Part shown: positions 19,082 through 27,716 of the stretch, piece by piece
Numbering within the stretch: position 1 is the stretch's first letter
Layout of the letters: every line of letters starts with the position of its first letter
NCBI GenBank assembly: GCA_016286055.1
Contig: JAEERW010000001.1
Span: forward strand, 248,001 to 312,000
Origin: Bacteroidales bacterium
Lineage (GTDB): Bacteria; Bacteroidota; Bacteroidia; Bacteroidales; UBA3824
Length of the DNA stretch: 64,000 nt
Direction: 5' to 3'
Program-made: the position numbers and the translations under genes
The notes under the pieces: generated by a model
The model's input: the letters and a program-made list of their open reading frames with translations, nothing else
What the model was told of the DNA's origin: nothing
Database searches by the model: none

Positions 19082-20287
19082 ATGAAAAAATCATTCTTAT
19101 TAATCCCCGCCCTTGCCCTGTTATCTTGCGGCGGTGGCAACAGCAACCAATCGCAAAACAACATAGATTCCACCACGGTAGAGACGCCACAGTGTGACGT
19201 CTCTACAACCGACACCCTCACCGACCTCCAAAAAATTTGGCAACAGATAGAATTCACCGGTAAGGATCTTTTTGACCCCGATTTGAATGGCGACTATATC
19301 GACCTTCATTTTTACGGCGATATCTTCTACGATGGTTCTATTGACCTATTGAAATCAGGCGAGTCGTACAAAGTGTTGCTCAACTTACATTCGTATCCCC
19401 AAAACGGCGACGCTCCGATGACCGATCCTGCGTTCTCGTTTTTTATCCAAATGTTTGATTACAAGGACGGAAAACTCACCGAGATTCCACTGCCCGACGA
19501 ACTCAAACCATTCGAATCTAAGTGGTTAGCCTCTTTTAAAGACGACACTTTGTCTTTGAGCAACTATTACACCAACGAGTCAAATGTACTTCTGGTTTGG
19601 AGCGGCACCAAATTCGTAGCCGTTAGTGCCCCCACAATCAACTCTTCTGCTATCCCAACCCTTATTACCTATAAATGGGACGATGGCGGTTCAGAAAAAT
19701 TGGGCGAATATTGCCTTTGCGACAACGATGGTAGAATAATAGAATACGGCTGTAAATTGGGGCAGTATGATTATGACGACTATATCCGTATGTGCCGTAT
19801 CTATTATTCCGGCGATAAAGTTGATTCTATCCAATGCAAAGAGGTCTACTCTTATGAAGTTGATGAAAAACCTGAAATTATGGGTCTATTTGCCAATTCT
19901 GCCGCAAGTATTTTTTATAAATTTACCGACAGAGAGCACGGCGTTCTCTACCCAACCGACAAAGATGTGAAAGACTTTGATCCTAAATCCATTGCCTCTA
20001 TGCGCAATTATTCCGACAACATCGAAAGCAACCTTGTGCGTTCGTATTACCCGAAGTATGATTTTAGTTTTGTAAAAAAATGGGAAAAGGAAAAACGCGA
20101 CGACCAAGGCCGCTTGACATATTCTGAATATACCATTGAGGACGAATTAACCAACAAGTACAAAATCAACTATACATACGGCGATGGCGTTGTCACCAAA
20201 AAAGTCACCATTAATCAAACTGGCGAGTTTGAAGGTGAAAGGGTCAATCGTACAGACAAATACACCATCACCGAAAGGTATAAATAG
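19082..20287 (+). CDS. Lipoprotein, paralogue of the 20343 gene, carrying a palindrome in its linker
   Basis: The product has 401 residues. Signal MKKSFLLIPALALLSCGGG with lipid Cys at residue 16. The linker (residues ~17-43) is Asn/Ser/Thr-rich and includes codons made by a 29-bp inverted repeat (19178-19206). Residues ~195-401 are paralogous to most of the next protein: shared blocks are GRIIEYGCxxGQYDY, GDKxDSIQxKEVYS, DxDPxSIxSMRxYxD and KxRDxxGRLxxSE. The N-terminal half (residues ~45-190) is unique to this protein. No catalytic motif recognised. Part of the lipoprotein series, 43 nt after the previous gene. Confidence 0.8.
   Translation: MKKSFLLIPALALLSCGGGNSNQSQNNIDSTTVETPQCDVSTTDTLTDLQKIWQQIEFTGKDLFDPDLNGDYIDLHFYGDIFYDGSIDLLKSGESYKVLLNLHSYPQNGDAPMTDPAFSFFIQMFDYKDGKLTEIPLPDELKPFESKWLASFKDDTLSLSNYYTNESNVLLVWSGTKFVAVSAPTINSSAIPTLITYKWDDGGSEKLGEYCLCDNDGRIIEYGCKLGQYDYDDYIRMCRIYYSGDKVDSIQCKEVYSYEVDEKPEIMGLFANSAASIFYKFTDREHGVLYPTDKDVKDFDPKSIASMRNYSDNIESNLVRSYYPKYDFSFVKKWEKEKRDDQGRLTYSEYTIEDELTNKYKINYTYGDGVVTKKVTINQTGEFEGERVNRTDKYTITERYK
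19178..19206. repeat. REP/MITE-like inverted repeat inside a lipoprotein linker, copy 1
   Basis: GTAGAGACG (19178-19186) ... CGTCTCTAC (19198-19206), a perfect 9-bp inverted repeat with an 11-bp centre. It is translated as part of the flexible linker after the lipidated cysteine. A second copy with the same arms is at 22222-22249. Confidence 0.75.
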
Positions 20288-20342
20288 AACGGATGGGTAT
20301 AAACCTGTTATTTTGAATTAATTAATTAATACACATACCATT

Positions 20343-21191
20343 ATGAAAAAATCATTCTTGTTAATCCCCGCCCTTGCCCTGTTATCTTGCGGCGGCGGCA
20401 ACAGCAACCAATCGCTAAACAACACAGATTCCACATCAATTGATGGTGAAAAATTTGTTAGCACCAAAACCGAGGAGCAACTAAAATACGAGCAACAGCC
20501 GCCTTACGATGTTGATAACAACAACGGTCAGTATGTGGACACTTTGAAACCCATTCTGATTGTTATGAGTGGCGACGGCTACAAATCTCTCCAAGAGTAT
20601 GCCCGTTACGATGGACGTGGCAGAATTATCGAATATGGCTGTATTACAGGTCAGTACGATTACGAAGGCTATGTACGTATGTTCAAACTTTTTTACAATG
20701 GCGACAAGATTGATTCCATTCAGTGGAAGGAGGTCTATTCGGGTGCTGCCGACAAACAAATCGACAATATTTTCAAAAAAGGTGTGAGCGTTTACGACTG
20801 CATCACAGGCGATGATATCGGCTATTCTCGACCCACCGACACCCAAATCACCGACCTTGACCCCACCTCAATCAAGTCGATGCGCAAATACGCCGACTCC
20901 AAAAACGACATTCTCTGCCGTGAGTTTGGTCGCATCTACGATTTTAGCGAAATCAAGTGGGACAAACAACAGCGCGACAACGATGGACGCCTTATCTCTT
21001 CTGAATTTAAGCAAACAAGCGGTCAGGAGTACGATAGTTACAAAATCAAGTACACCAACAAATTAGATCAGACCATAATGAAAATTACCCACAAATACCG
21101 TCAGGAAGAAGAAGAAGGCGGCTTCTTTGAAAACGAATTTTCGTACACCCTTACGCAAACATATCTTAGTACTGATGTTATTCCAGAATAG
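20343..21191 (+). CDS. Lipoprotein, paralogue of the 19082 gene
   Basis: The product has 282 residues. Signal MKKSFLLIPALALLSCGGG is identical at protein level, and almost identical at DNA level, to the upstream paralogue, including the following NSNQS linker. The body (residues ~75-275) aligns with the C-terminal half of that protein through GRIIEYGCITGQYDYEGYV, GDKIDSIQWKEVYSG, LDPTSIKSMRKYAD and RDNDGRLISSE. It lacks the N-terminal domain of the paralogue, so one has gained or the other lost a domain since duplication. No enzyme motif is visible; anchored to a membrane, probably outer-membrane associated. Gap to the upstream gene is 55 nt. Confidence 0.8.
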   Translation: MKKSFLLIPALALLSCGGGNSNQSLNNTDSTSIDGEKFVSTKTEEQLKYEQQPPYDVDNNNGQYVDTLKPILIVMSGDGYKSLQEYARYDGRGRIIEYGCITGQYDYEGYVRMFKLFYNGDKIDSIQWKEVYSGAADKQIDNIFKKGVSVYDCITGDDIGYSRPTDTQITDLDPTSIKSMRKYADSKNDILCREFGRIYDFSEIKWDKQQRDNDGRLISSEFKQTSGQEYDSYKIKYTNKLDQTIMKITHKYRQEEEEGGFFENEFSYTLTQTYLSTDVIPE

Positions 21192-21235
21192 TTAATTATC
21201 TGGTATCTTCATATATCAAATATTAATTCTTGAAT

Positions 21236-22111
21236 ATGGTCATCGGTCGTTTTGCCCCGTCGCCGTCGGGACGTATGCATTTGGGAAACGTCTATGCCGC
21301 GCTTATGTCGTGGCTTTATGCTCGTGCTCAGGGCGGACGTTGGCTTATCCGTATTGAAGACCTCGATGCAATGCGATGCCCTCGCCAATATGCCGACGAA
21401 ATTATCGACGACCTACGTTGGCTTGGGCTCGAATCTGATGGTGAGATTCTCTATCAGTCAGAACGTGCTGATATTTACTTAGATGCATTCAATAAATTAA
21501 AGGCGCAGGGGTTGGTTTATGACTGTTTTTGCAGCCGCGCCGACCTCCGGGCTTCTTCTGCGCCACATTCGTCGGACGGTACTCCAATTTATCCGGGCAC
21601 GTGCCGCCTTCTTTCGCCTGAGCAAAAGGCAGAGTTGATGAAAACTCGCCATCCTTCGCAGCGGGTGCATTTGCCCGACGAGATTTCGGAATTTACCGAC
21701 TTGACTTACGGCGTTCAGCGGTGCAATCTCTTGAAAGACTGTGGCGATTTTGTTGTCCGCCGTGCCGATGGTGTGTTTGCCTATCAGTTGGCTGTAACGG
21801 TTGACGATGCCCTTTCTGGTGTAACAGAAGTGGTGCGCGGCTGCGACCTTATGCCGAGCGCGCACCTTCAAATTTTTCTGTATAACAAGTTGGGTTTCAA
21901 CATTCCCGCCTTTCGCCATCTGCCGTTGCTCACCGCTCCCGACGGTCGCCGCCTATCCAAACGCGACGACGATACCAATATGGGCTATCTCCGAAGTCAT
22001 TACACCCCGCAGCAACTTTTGGGTGTGATAATGCACGCCGCCAATTTATGCCCCGAAGGCGAGGAGTTGAGTTTGGAGCAATGTATAAAACTGATTCATT
22101 TAAATTTATAA
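21236..22111 (+). CDS. gluQ: Glutamyl-Q tRNA(Asp) synthetase
   Basis: ATG 21236 was chosen (an in-frame TTG at 21230 is less likely) because the class I signature starts immediately: MVIGRFAPSPSGRMHLGN. HLGN is the HIGH motif; LSKRDDD (residue ~240) is the KMSKS equivalent. Cysteines in CFCSRADL and YPGTCR form the zinc site typical of the YadB/GluQ group. At 291 residues it has only the catalytic half of glutamyl-tRNA synthetase and no anticodon-binding domain, as known for GluQ, which attaches glutamate to the queuosine of tRNA(Asp) at position 34. It is embedded in a lipoprotein cluster, 11 nt before the next lipoprotein gene, which is unexpected and may just reflect operon drift. Confidence 0.92.
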   Translation: MVIGRFAPSPSGRMHLGNVYAALMSWLYARAQGGRWLIRIEDLDAMRCPRQYADEIIDDLRWLGLESDGEILYQSERADIYLDAFNKLKAQGLVYDCFCSRADLRASSAPHSSDGTPIYPGTCRLLSPEQKAELMKTRHPSQRVHLPDEISEFTDLTYGVQRCNLLKDCGDFVVRRADGVFAYQLAVTVDDALSGVTEVVRGCDLMPSAHLQIFLYNKLGFNIPAFRHLPLLTAPDGRRLSKRDDDTNMGYLRSHYTPQQLLGVIMHAANLCPEGEELSLEQCIKLIHLNL

Positions 22112-22122
22112 CTATTATAATT

Positions 22123-23034
22123 ATGAAAAAACTTATTCCAACAATTGCCGCAGTTGCGCTTATGGCGTGCAACGGCACTCAACAAAATCAAACATCACAA
22201 AATGCCGATTCATCCATCCCCGTAGAGACGTGCCATGGCGCGTCTCTACCAACGCCAACGCCCCACCAGCCTGTATTTGTTCTCAGCGACCAATTAGGCA
22301 CTAAATTTCTTCTTCAATCACAATTTCAAGATGGCGCAAATCCTACTGCCGACGATTCGTTAAAATCTTATAAGTATGCTATTTACGGTGGTAAAACTTT
22401 CCCTGTCTCGTTTAATGGCGTGCAGTTAGAAAACAAAGAAAAAAACACCTCCCGCGATACTTACCGCAATTTCGACAACCTTCCGGGATGGATTTACACT
22501 ATGAACAATGGCAAATTGCTCGAAAACCCCGAAAACGAATGGGATGCTATTTGGGGTGCCGCTTTGCTTGTGGATAGTTTCTTTGTGGCTGAAAATCAAA
22601 TTCTTCCTTTTCAAGAAAAATCGGTGGTAACTCCTGCAATGAAAACTGCCTTAGAGAAAAAATTCTCTCGCAAAATTCAAGCCTTGCCATCATCTTTGTC
22701 GTTTGGCAATAATGGTGAATATCAAATGGTTAACGTCCAATTTAAGAACAAAGGTACTGATGCACTTGGCGTGTCGGCATTGTTTTTAAATGGTGAAATA
22801 TTGGCAGTAAAAGAGTTTCCTGCCCAATGGAACGAAGAATCTGTTTGGCGTGTAGACGATATGGGAGAATTTGGTGGTCTTTATGTCGACTTGGCTACTG
22901 TAAACAACAATGTTTTAACTATTTACACTGCCGACTCTGGTGCCGAAGGTTGCAACTACGATCAATATATAATAAAAGATGGCGCCTTTGTTCAAGGCAC
23001 CATCAATGCAAGTTTTTATCAAGCACCTGAATAG
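22123..23034 (+). CDS. Putative lipoprotein with a palindrome-encoded linker
   Basis: ATG 22123 (not the upstream 22048 start, which lies inside gluQ) gives a lipoprotein signal MKKLIPTIAAVALMAC with lipid Cys at residue 16; 303 residues. The linker, residues ~17-45, is Asn/Gln/Ser/Thr-rich and contains VETCHGASL encoded by a 28-bp inverted repeat (22222-22249). The rest is soluble and beta-rich (FPVSFNGVQLENK, LPGWIYTMNNGK, WRVDDMGEFGGLYVDL) with no family that I recognise. Only 11 nt separate it from gluQ, so it is likely co-transcribed. It is convergent with the YARHG gene, with a 1-nt gap between stops. Confidence 0.75.
   Translation: MKKLIPTIAAVALMACNGTQQNQTSQNADSSIPVETCHGASLPTPTPHQPVFVLSDQLGTKFLLQSQFQDGANPTADDSLKSYKYAIYGGKTFPVSFNGVQLENKEKNTSRDTYRNFDNLPGWIYTMNNGKLLENPENEWDAIWGAALLVDSFFVAENQILPFQEKSVVTPAMKTALEKKFSRKIQALPSSLSFGNNGEYQMVNVQFKNKGTDALGVSALFLNGEILAVKEFPAQWNEESVWRVDDMGEFGGLYVDLATVNNNVLTIYTADSGAEGCNYDQYIIKDGAFVQGTINASFYQAPE
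22222..22249. repeat. REP/MITE-like inverted repeat inside a lipoprotein linker, copy 2
   Basis: GTAGAGACG (22222-22230), centre TGCCATGGCG, CGTCTCTAC (22241-22249): inverted along its full length apart from one mismatched pair. Same arms and same insertion context as 19178-19206. Confidence 0.8.
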
Positions 23035-23035
23035 A

Positions 23036-23965
23036 TTATTTTTCTACCGAAGTGGGAAGGTATCCCTCGCTTAGGGCTTCCATATTCTTTAAAATGCTAA
23101 CGTTGAGATTTTCAACGTCGGAGAGATGAACCTTTGAATTGTCGTCAACGGGGTGATACCAACTCATTTTTGAAAAATGTGCTGTAAGGTCGGCAGAAGC
23201 AAATTTGTATCCGTGACGGGCGTAAATTTCGTTGCGCATAATGCGAATTTGCTTTTTGGTGTAATACATAGCGTATTTTTCCATAACGATGTCGCCTTTG
23301 AGAATCGGCCAGCGACCTTGATTTTTTTCTTGGTCGATGGTGAGTTTTACCCAAAGTTTTTCGGGTTCGAATTCAAATTCGCCATCGTCGGTATTGGTGG
23401 TGTAAAGGTTGAATCCGTTTTCAGATACTTTGAAACAGTATTTCTGACCTTTGTACTTAAAACCGTTAACATATCCCATTTCGCAAATCAATGGTTCGTA
23501 ATCGCTGCTCACACCGTTGATAATGAGCGAATTGCCCGAAAATATGTATTTTTTGCCGTCGCTACCTGTGTATGTACCTTCAAGAAGGTTGCAGAAATCG
23601 GTTTCAGCAAAATTGTTTTCGTTGGTAACCTCCACAAGTGCGTGAGTGAAAGTACCTTTTTCGTTTTGGCAGTAGAGTACGCGCACAGTGCCGCGACGGT
23701 CGCATTTGTAGGTAACAATCTTGATTTTGTTCATTCCGTTGGCATTTTCAGGGTCTTTGGCTTCAAAAACACCTGTGGAAACACGTTTTACAAACATAGT
23801 AGATGCGTCGTGTGCAAATCCAAGTTCAAAACGGAGATTTGTGCCATCGTCTTCTGAACAATAAACGGTCATTTCGCCGGTTGTCCATCGGGTGTCTTTC
23901 ATCTTTTGGGCATAAAGTCCCATTGTAAGTACTGTAAGTAACAGTAAAAGTGATATTTTTTTCAT
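23036..23965 (-). CDS. Exported YARHG-domain protein
   Basis: The product has 309 residues. The signal peptide is residues 1-19 (MKKISLLLLLTVLTMGLYAQ), no lipobox. The C-terminal ~70 residues hold the YARHG domain: KKQIRIMRNEIYARHGYKF, then SWYHPVDD and LSDVENLNVSILKNME. YARHG is a small extracellular domain found in many exported bacterial proteins, often next to peptidase or zinc-ribbon domains; its ligand is not established. The N-terminal ~220 residues look like a beta-rich domain with three or four cysteines and no recognised family. It is convergent with the lipoprotein gene to its left and divergent from the one to its right. Confidence 0.85.
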   Translation of the reverse strand: MKKISLLLLLTVLTMGLYAQKMKDTRWTTGEMTVYCSEDDGTNLRFELGFAHDASTMFVKRVSTGVFEAKDPENANGMNKIKIVTYKCDRRGTVRVLYCQNEKGTFTHALVEVTNENNFAETDFCNLLEGTYTGSDGKKYIFSGNSLIINGVSSDYEPLICEMGYVNGFKYKGQKYCFKVSENGFNLYTTNTDDGEFEFEPEKLWVKLTIDQEKNQGRWPILKGDIVMEKYAMYYTKKQIRIMRNEIYARHGYKFASADLTAHFSKMSWYHPVDDNSKVHLSDVENLNVSILKNMEALSEGYLPTSVEK

Positions 23966-24079
23966 GTTTTTATAAATTAATAATTTACGTTAATCTTGCA
24001 TTTTGCCGCAAAAATTATACCGAGGAAATTGGAATTTTTCTTATCTTGCGCTGTAAAATAAATCAAAAAAAACACATCT

Positions 24080-25702
24080 ATGAAAAAAGCATTTCTCATC
24101 TCTGCCCTTGCTGTTGCTTTGGCATCTTGTGGCGGAAATTCTAACCAAAACCAAGGCGGTGCGCAATCTGCCGACTCTACAAATGCGCAAAATGTTGAAT
24201 CTCAACCTTCTGCATCTCCGATAAATGTGGGTGATATCGAAGGCTATCCTGCCAACGAGGTTTCAAAAATTCTTAATTGTCCCGATGACGAAGAATGGCT
24301 TTACCCTCCGAGCGAAGGTGACTCTAAGTTGGTTTTTGCGTATAATTATTCCGACGAGATGGATCTTGATGTAACCAATACTGTTGAATGTTACCCGATG
24401 AATGGCGGCGGATATTTGGCGCTCCATACCATCACGAAGGAGGGTTATCTTGGCGACGGTTATATCGATTGTATCGAAAAATTTGATGCTTACATTTATA
24501 AAGACGGCAAACTAACGCCCAAAAACGACATTCTGCCACTGCCTAAGTATCAGGATTTTGAGGCTAACGACGAACTTCTTGCTTTCCCCAAAAAAGACCA
24601 ATTTGAAAAAGAGTGCAAAAAAAAGGATGATTATTCTTACCGACTTATTTCAGGACAAAGAATCAAAGTGGGCGCATTATACGAGGAGGATTTTCCTTAC
24701 ACTTTTTACGAATGGGACGGCTCTAAATTTGTGCTCTTTACTTCCTCCTTCAATACTCGCAAATATTCCGTTGCATATCCGGGACATCTTGCAGGATTGT
24801 ATGTTGGCAAACCCGCGCCCACGCAACTCAAAGGCTATAACGTACAGACCAAGGGCAACCAAATTGTGTTTAGCCGCAGCAACGATGAATTTATTCTAAC
24901 ACTTGGCAAAGATAACGTAATCGACACTATAACAGTAGTTTCTGACCGTCTTACATACAGTATGTGTGCTACGGGCGGCTGCAATCCTTTTGGCGTGGGT
25001 TTTTCACCCGTGGACGATGGTTTTGGTATGCAATACAGCGGTGCACCCGATTATTTTATATTTAAAAATGGTGTTTGGGTGCGCGTAGTTGAATCCGAAG
25101 ATGGCGGTGTGATTGAATTTTATACCTCTAAGGATGCTTTAAAAAACGTTAAAGGTACTGATAGTAAGATTGTTAAACCGTCGGAAGATGCTTGGAAAGG
25201 CGAAACTGCCGACCGAAATGCAAAGGTTTCTCTTATAAAAATTTATAAGCGAGGTGGTTTTTGCGAAACGTGCAGGAATCTTAACGAACAACAAAAAACC
25301 GACCTTATCCGCAAAATGTATAATGCCGTTGCCAACGACCAAGAACTTACTAAAAAACATATTCAGATAGAGGACGAAGAATCGGGCTATCCTGTTGACT
25401 ATGATTATTTTTACAAAGGCGACCGTCTTGTAATGTTAGAAGTTTCGTCTGGTGACGGTGTTATGACTGATAAAAAAATATATGTTGACGATGATTGTCC
25501 ATATTTTTGCCTTATTGAAACCCGCTATCCCGACGGCACAAATGCTTTCGACCGTATTTATATTTGCGGAGGTATTATTTATAAGTATTTGGATAACAGT
25601 AAAAAGGAACTACCGCTCACTTCTGAGGTTATGCATCGCGAGCAAAAATCTATTAGCCATCTTTTATTGATAGCCAAAAACAACGAAAGCAAAGCGAAAT
25701 AG
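24080..25702 (+). CDS. Lipoprotein sharing the WDG/KDG domain
   Basis: The product has 540 residues. Signal MKKAFLISALAVALASC, lipid Cys at residue 17, then an Asn/Gln/Ser linker to residue ~50. Residues ~70-220 match the repeated domain of the 17413 lipoprotein: YPMNGGGYLALH, AYIYKDGKL, ILPLPKYQDF, and YEWDGSKFVLF. The C-terminal half (after ~residue 360) is distinct, with CETCRNLNEQQKTDLIRKMY and a Cys pair that could form a disulfide in the periplasm. Function unknown. Its stop codon abuts that of rmuC on the other strand without a single spare base. Confidence 0.8.
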   Translation: MKKAFLISALAVALASCGGNSNQNQGGAQSADSTNAQNVESQPSASPINVGDIEGYPANEVSKILNCPDDEEWLYPPSEGDSKLVFAYNYSDEMDLDVTNTVECYPMNGGGYLALHTITKEGYLGDGYIDCIEKFDAYIYKDGKLTPKNDILPLPKYQDFEANDELLAFPKKDQFEKECKKKDDYSYRLISGQRIKVGALYEEDFPYTFYEWDGSKFVLFTSSFNTRKYSVAYPGHLAGLYVGKPAPTQLKGYNVQTKGNQIVFSRSNDEFILTLGKDNVIDTITVVSDRLTYSMCATGGCNPFGVGFSPVDDGFGMQYSGAPDYFIFKNGVWVRVVESEDGGVIEFYTSKDALKNVKGTDSKIVKPSEDAWKGETADRNAKVSLIKIYKRGGFCETCRNLNEQQKTDLIRKMYNAVANDQELTKKHIQIEDEESGYPVDYDYFYKGDRLVMLEVSSGDGVMTDKKIYVDDDCPYFCLIETRYPDGTNAFDRIYICGGIIYKYLDNSKKELPLTSEVMHREQKSISHLLLIAKNNESKAK

Positions 25703-26956
25703 TTATTCTTCAATTGCCGTTTCTCCGCTTTCTACCTCACGCAATCGGCGTTCGATAGCACGTGAGCGAACTCCCGCAGTGTCAATTACATTTGCCGCTT
25801 CGGTGAGTTTTTTCTTGGTTTTTTCAAGAATGTCGCCAAAGGTTACAAACTCGGTTTTTACTTGCGAAAGTAGTTTCCAAACCTCGCTACTGCGTTTTTC
25901 GATTGCCAAGGTGCGGAATCCCATTTGAAGGCTCGACAAAAATGCCGCAAGGTTTGCCGGACCTGTTACTGTTATCTTGTACTCGTTGCGCAGGGTTTCA
26001 AACAGTCCCTGACGGCGGAGAATTTCGGCATAAAGTCCCTCTGTGGGCACAAACATTATGGCAAAATCGGTTGTGGCGGGCGGATTGATATATTTGCGGT
26101 GAATGTCGGCGGCGTTTTTCTTAACGGCTGCCTCAAAACGTGTGGATTCGCGCTCAATGTCGGTGCCTGTGTCGTAAGCGTCGATGAGGCGTTGATAATC
26201 TTCGGTGGGAAATTTTGAATCTATCGGCAAAAGCACGGGATGTCCGTCGGGGTCGCTACCGGGAAGTTTAACTGCGTATTCCACACGCATTTGCGAATCT
26301 GACGACACCGCCGCATTGGTAACATATTGCTGTGGCGAAAGTATCTGCGAAAGTATCGCGCCTAACTGCACTTCGCCAAGATTTCCGCGGGTCTTTACGT
26401 TTGAGAGCACTTTTTTGAGGTCGCCCACGCCGGTTGCCAAGGTCTGCATTTCGCCTAAACCTTTGTGAACCTGTTCAAGACGGTCGCTAATTAGTTTAAA
26501 CGAATCGTTGAAGCGTTTCTCTAAGGTTTCTTTAAGTTTATCGTCTACTAACACTCTGATTTCATTGAGTTTTGCTGTATTTTCTTCACGTATTTGTTTA
26601 AGGTTTTGGTCAAGGTCTTCGCGTATCTCTTTTAGACGGTTAGAGAATAGTCCGAGTTGGATTTTTTGGCTCTGCGCCAATCCGTCGACAGAGTGGGAGA
26701 GACCCTCGCCCATAAGTTTGAACTGAGCGATGTTTTCCATTCGGTTTTCGCTTTCGGCGCTGCGGCGTTCTTGTCGGGCAGATTGAAATTCCTCGCGTAT
26801 AATGCGTTCCTGACGGGCTATTTCGGCAGTGAGGGCTTTTACGGTGTCGCTCAGGGCGATGATTTCTTCGGCAGACTTGTTGTTTTTCCTTGTGAGTACC
26901 AAAATAATGTTGATGATGCAGAATATCAGTACGGTAATGAGTAGTGCGGTTTCCAT
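25703..26956 (-). CDS. rmuC: DNA recombination protein RmuC homologue
   Basis: ATG at 26956 (a TTG 24 nt upstream is less likely) begins METALLITVLIFCIINIILV, one N-terminal transmembrane helix; 417 residues. A long coiled coil (~35-170) precedes the RmuC domain (~175-400), recognised by RGNLGEVQLGAILSQIL, LPIDSKFPTEDYQRLIDAY and AIMFVPTEGLYAE, then PANLAAFLSSLQMGFRTL. The domain belongs to the PD-(D/E)XK nuclease-like fold; the family limits inversions and other repeat-mediated rearrangements in E. coli and is often present near restriction functions. Its job here is inferred from the family. It is convergent with the lipoprotein gene and divergent from the 27051 gene with a 94-nt intergenic region. 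Confidence 0.93.
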   Translation of the reverse strand: METALLITVLIFCIINIILVLTRKNNKSAEEIIALSDTVKALTAEIARQERIIREEFQSARQERRSAESENRMENIAQFKLMGEGLSHSVDGLAQSQKIQLGLFSNRLKEIREDLDQNLKQIREENTAKLNEIRVLVDDKLKETLEKRFNDSFKLISDRLEQVHKGLGEMQTLATGVGDLKKVLSNVKTRGNLGEVQLGAILSQILSPQQYVTNAAVSSDSQMRVEYAVKLPGSDPDGHPVLLPIDSKFPTEDYQRLIDAYDTGTDIERESTRFEAAVKKNAADIHRKYINPPATTDFAIMFVPTEGLYAEILRRQGLFETLRNEYKITVTGPANLAAFLSSLQMGFRTLAIEKRSSEVWKLLSQVKTEFVTFGDILEKTKKKLTEAANVIDTAGVRSRAIERRLREVESGETAIEE

Positions 26957-27011
26957 TTGGCGTAAAGTTTGTACAGGCAAAAGTAATAATTTTTTTGTAA
27001 AAAATAATTAC

Positions 27012-27019
27012 TATCTTTG
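27012..27019 (+). promoter_or_regulatory. -7 element ahead of the 27051 gene
   Basis: TATCTTTG, a TAnnTTTG match, 31 nt before the ATG and inside the region divergent with rmuC. A TTTTTTTG run lies upstream, but the spacer is only 14 nt, so the -33 element is unclear. Confidence 0.45.
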
Positions 27020-27050
27020 CACCGTTATTATAGTAAAAAATCCGGCACTG

Positions 27051-27590
27051 ATGAAACCGATTAAGATATTTATAGGCATAATGGCATTTGTAATCACTTT
27101 GGTAGCACATTCGGGCGCAACGGCTCAACTGCACACCAAGGTTTACCTTTCGCCACGCATTACCCTTGGGTGGTGCTTCTATACCGGCTTTACCTACGGC
27201 GTGGATTGCAGCATCGGACTGTTTAACCTCAAAACCCAAGACCCTGAAATCAACGTGCTTATGTCGCCGCAGATTTATTTTGTAAATTATAAAAACTCGG
27301 TGCAAACACTTATTTCGTTTAACGTTGCCTTAGAGTCTGATTATTACCGATTAACGGCAGGAATGGGTCAGGCTGTCACCAAGTGGGGATTCAAAAACAT
27401 CAACCACAACAAGGCGTTTGGCTACAATCTCGGACTTGCCCTCAGCACCACCAGCAAATACACCCCGTGGGCCGAGGTAAAATCGTTTATCCTTCACTCT
27501 GGCTATTGGGAATTTTATTCGCGTCCCTACTACCTTATGGCAGGTGGCTTCCTCCGCCCCGAACCGTATTTGATTTATGAGAGAGAGTAA
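27051..27590 (+). CDS. Small exported protein, possible outer-membrane barrel
   Basis: ATG 27051 was chosen because a signal peptide starts there (MKPIKIFIGIMAFVITLVAH, cut after ATAQ) and a -7 box sits 31 nt upstream; the longer frame from 26829 is antisense to rmuC. The product has 179 residues. The mature part alternates hydrophobic and polar residues with many aromatic and Gly positions (TLGWCFYTGFTYGVDCSIGLF, YGxN.GLALS.T), the pattern of an 8- to 10-strand beta barrel, but without a terminal Phe (it ends YERE). I do not recognise a named family. It is followed at once by the operator array of the ATPase gene. Confidence 0.65.
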   Translation: MKPIKIFIGIMAFVITLVAHSGATAQLHTKVYLSPRITLGWCFYTGFTYGVDCSIGLFNLKTQDPEINVLMSPQIYFVNYKNSVQTLISFNVALESDYYRLTAGMGQAVTKWGFKNINHNKAFGYNLGLALSTTSKYTPWAEVKSFILHSGYWEFYSRPYYLMAGGFLRPEPYLIYERE

Positions 27591-27594
27591 AATC

Positions 27595-27692
27595 TTTCCT
27601 TTATAGGGGAAACTTTTGAGGTAAATGTTTCCTTTATAGGGGAAACTTTTGAGGTAAATGTTTCCTTTATAACGGAAACTTTTGTATATTTG
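27595..27692 (+). promoter_or_regulatory. 33-nt tandem palindromic operator overlapping the ATPase promoter
   Basis: Three head-to-tail copies with a 33-nt period: 27595-27627, 27628-27660 and a partial third at 27661-27684. Each carries TTTCC..TATA..GGAAAC, i.e. arms GTTTCC/GGAAAC around TTTATAGG. The -7 box TATATTTG (27685-27692) starts immediately after copy 3, and the place where a -33 element should be (around 27662-27666) is inside copy 3. Binding there would block the promoter, so autoregulation by the ATPase or a partner is likely (inference). Confidence 0.75.
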
Positions 27693-27716
27693 CAGCCTAA
27701 TCAAATACTGAAAACT

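Noticed and set aside
26829-27050. N-terminal extension of the 27051 gene
   Set aside because: It overlaps rmuC on the opposite strand, has no signal peptide at its start, and the -7 box at 27012 lies inside it.
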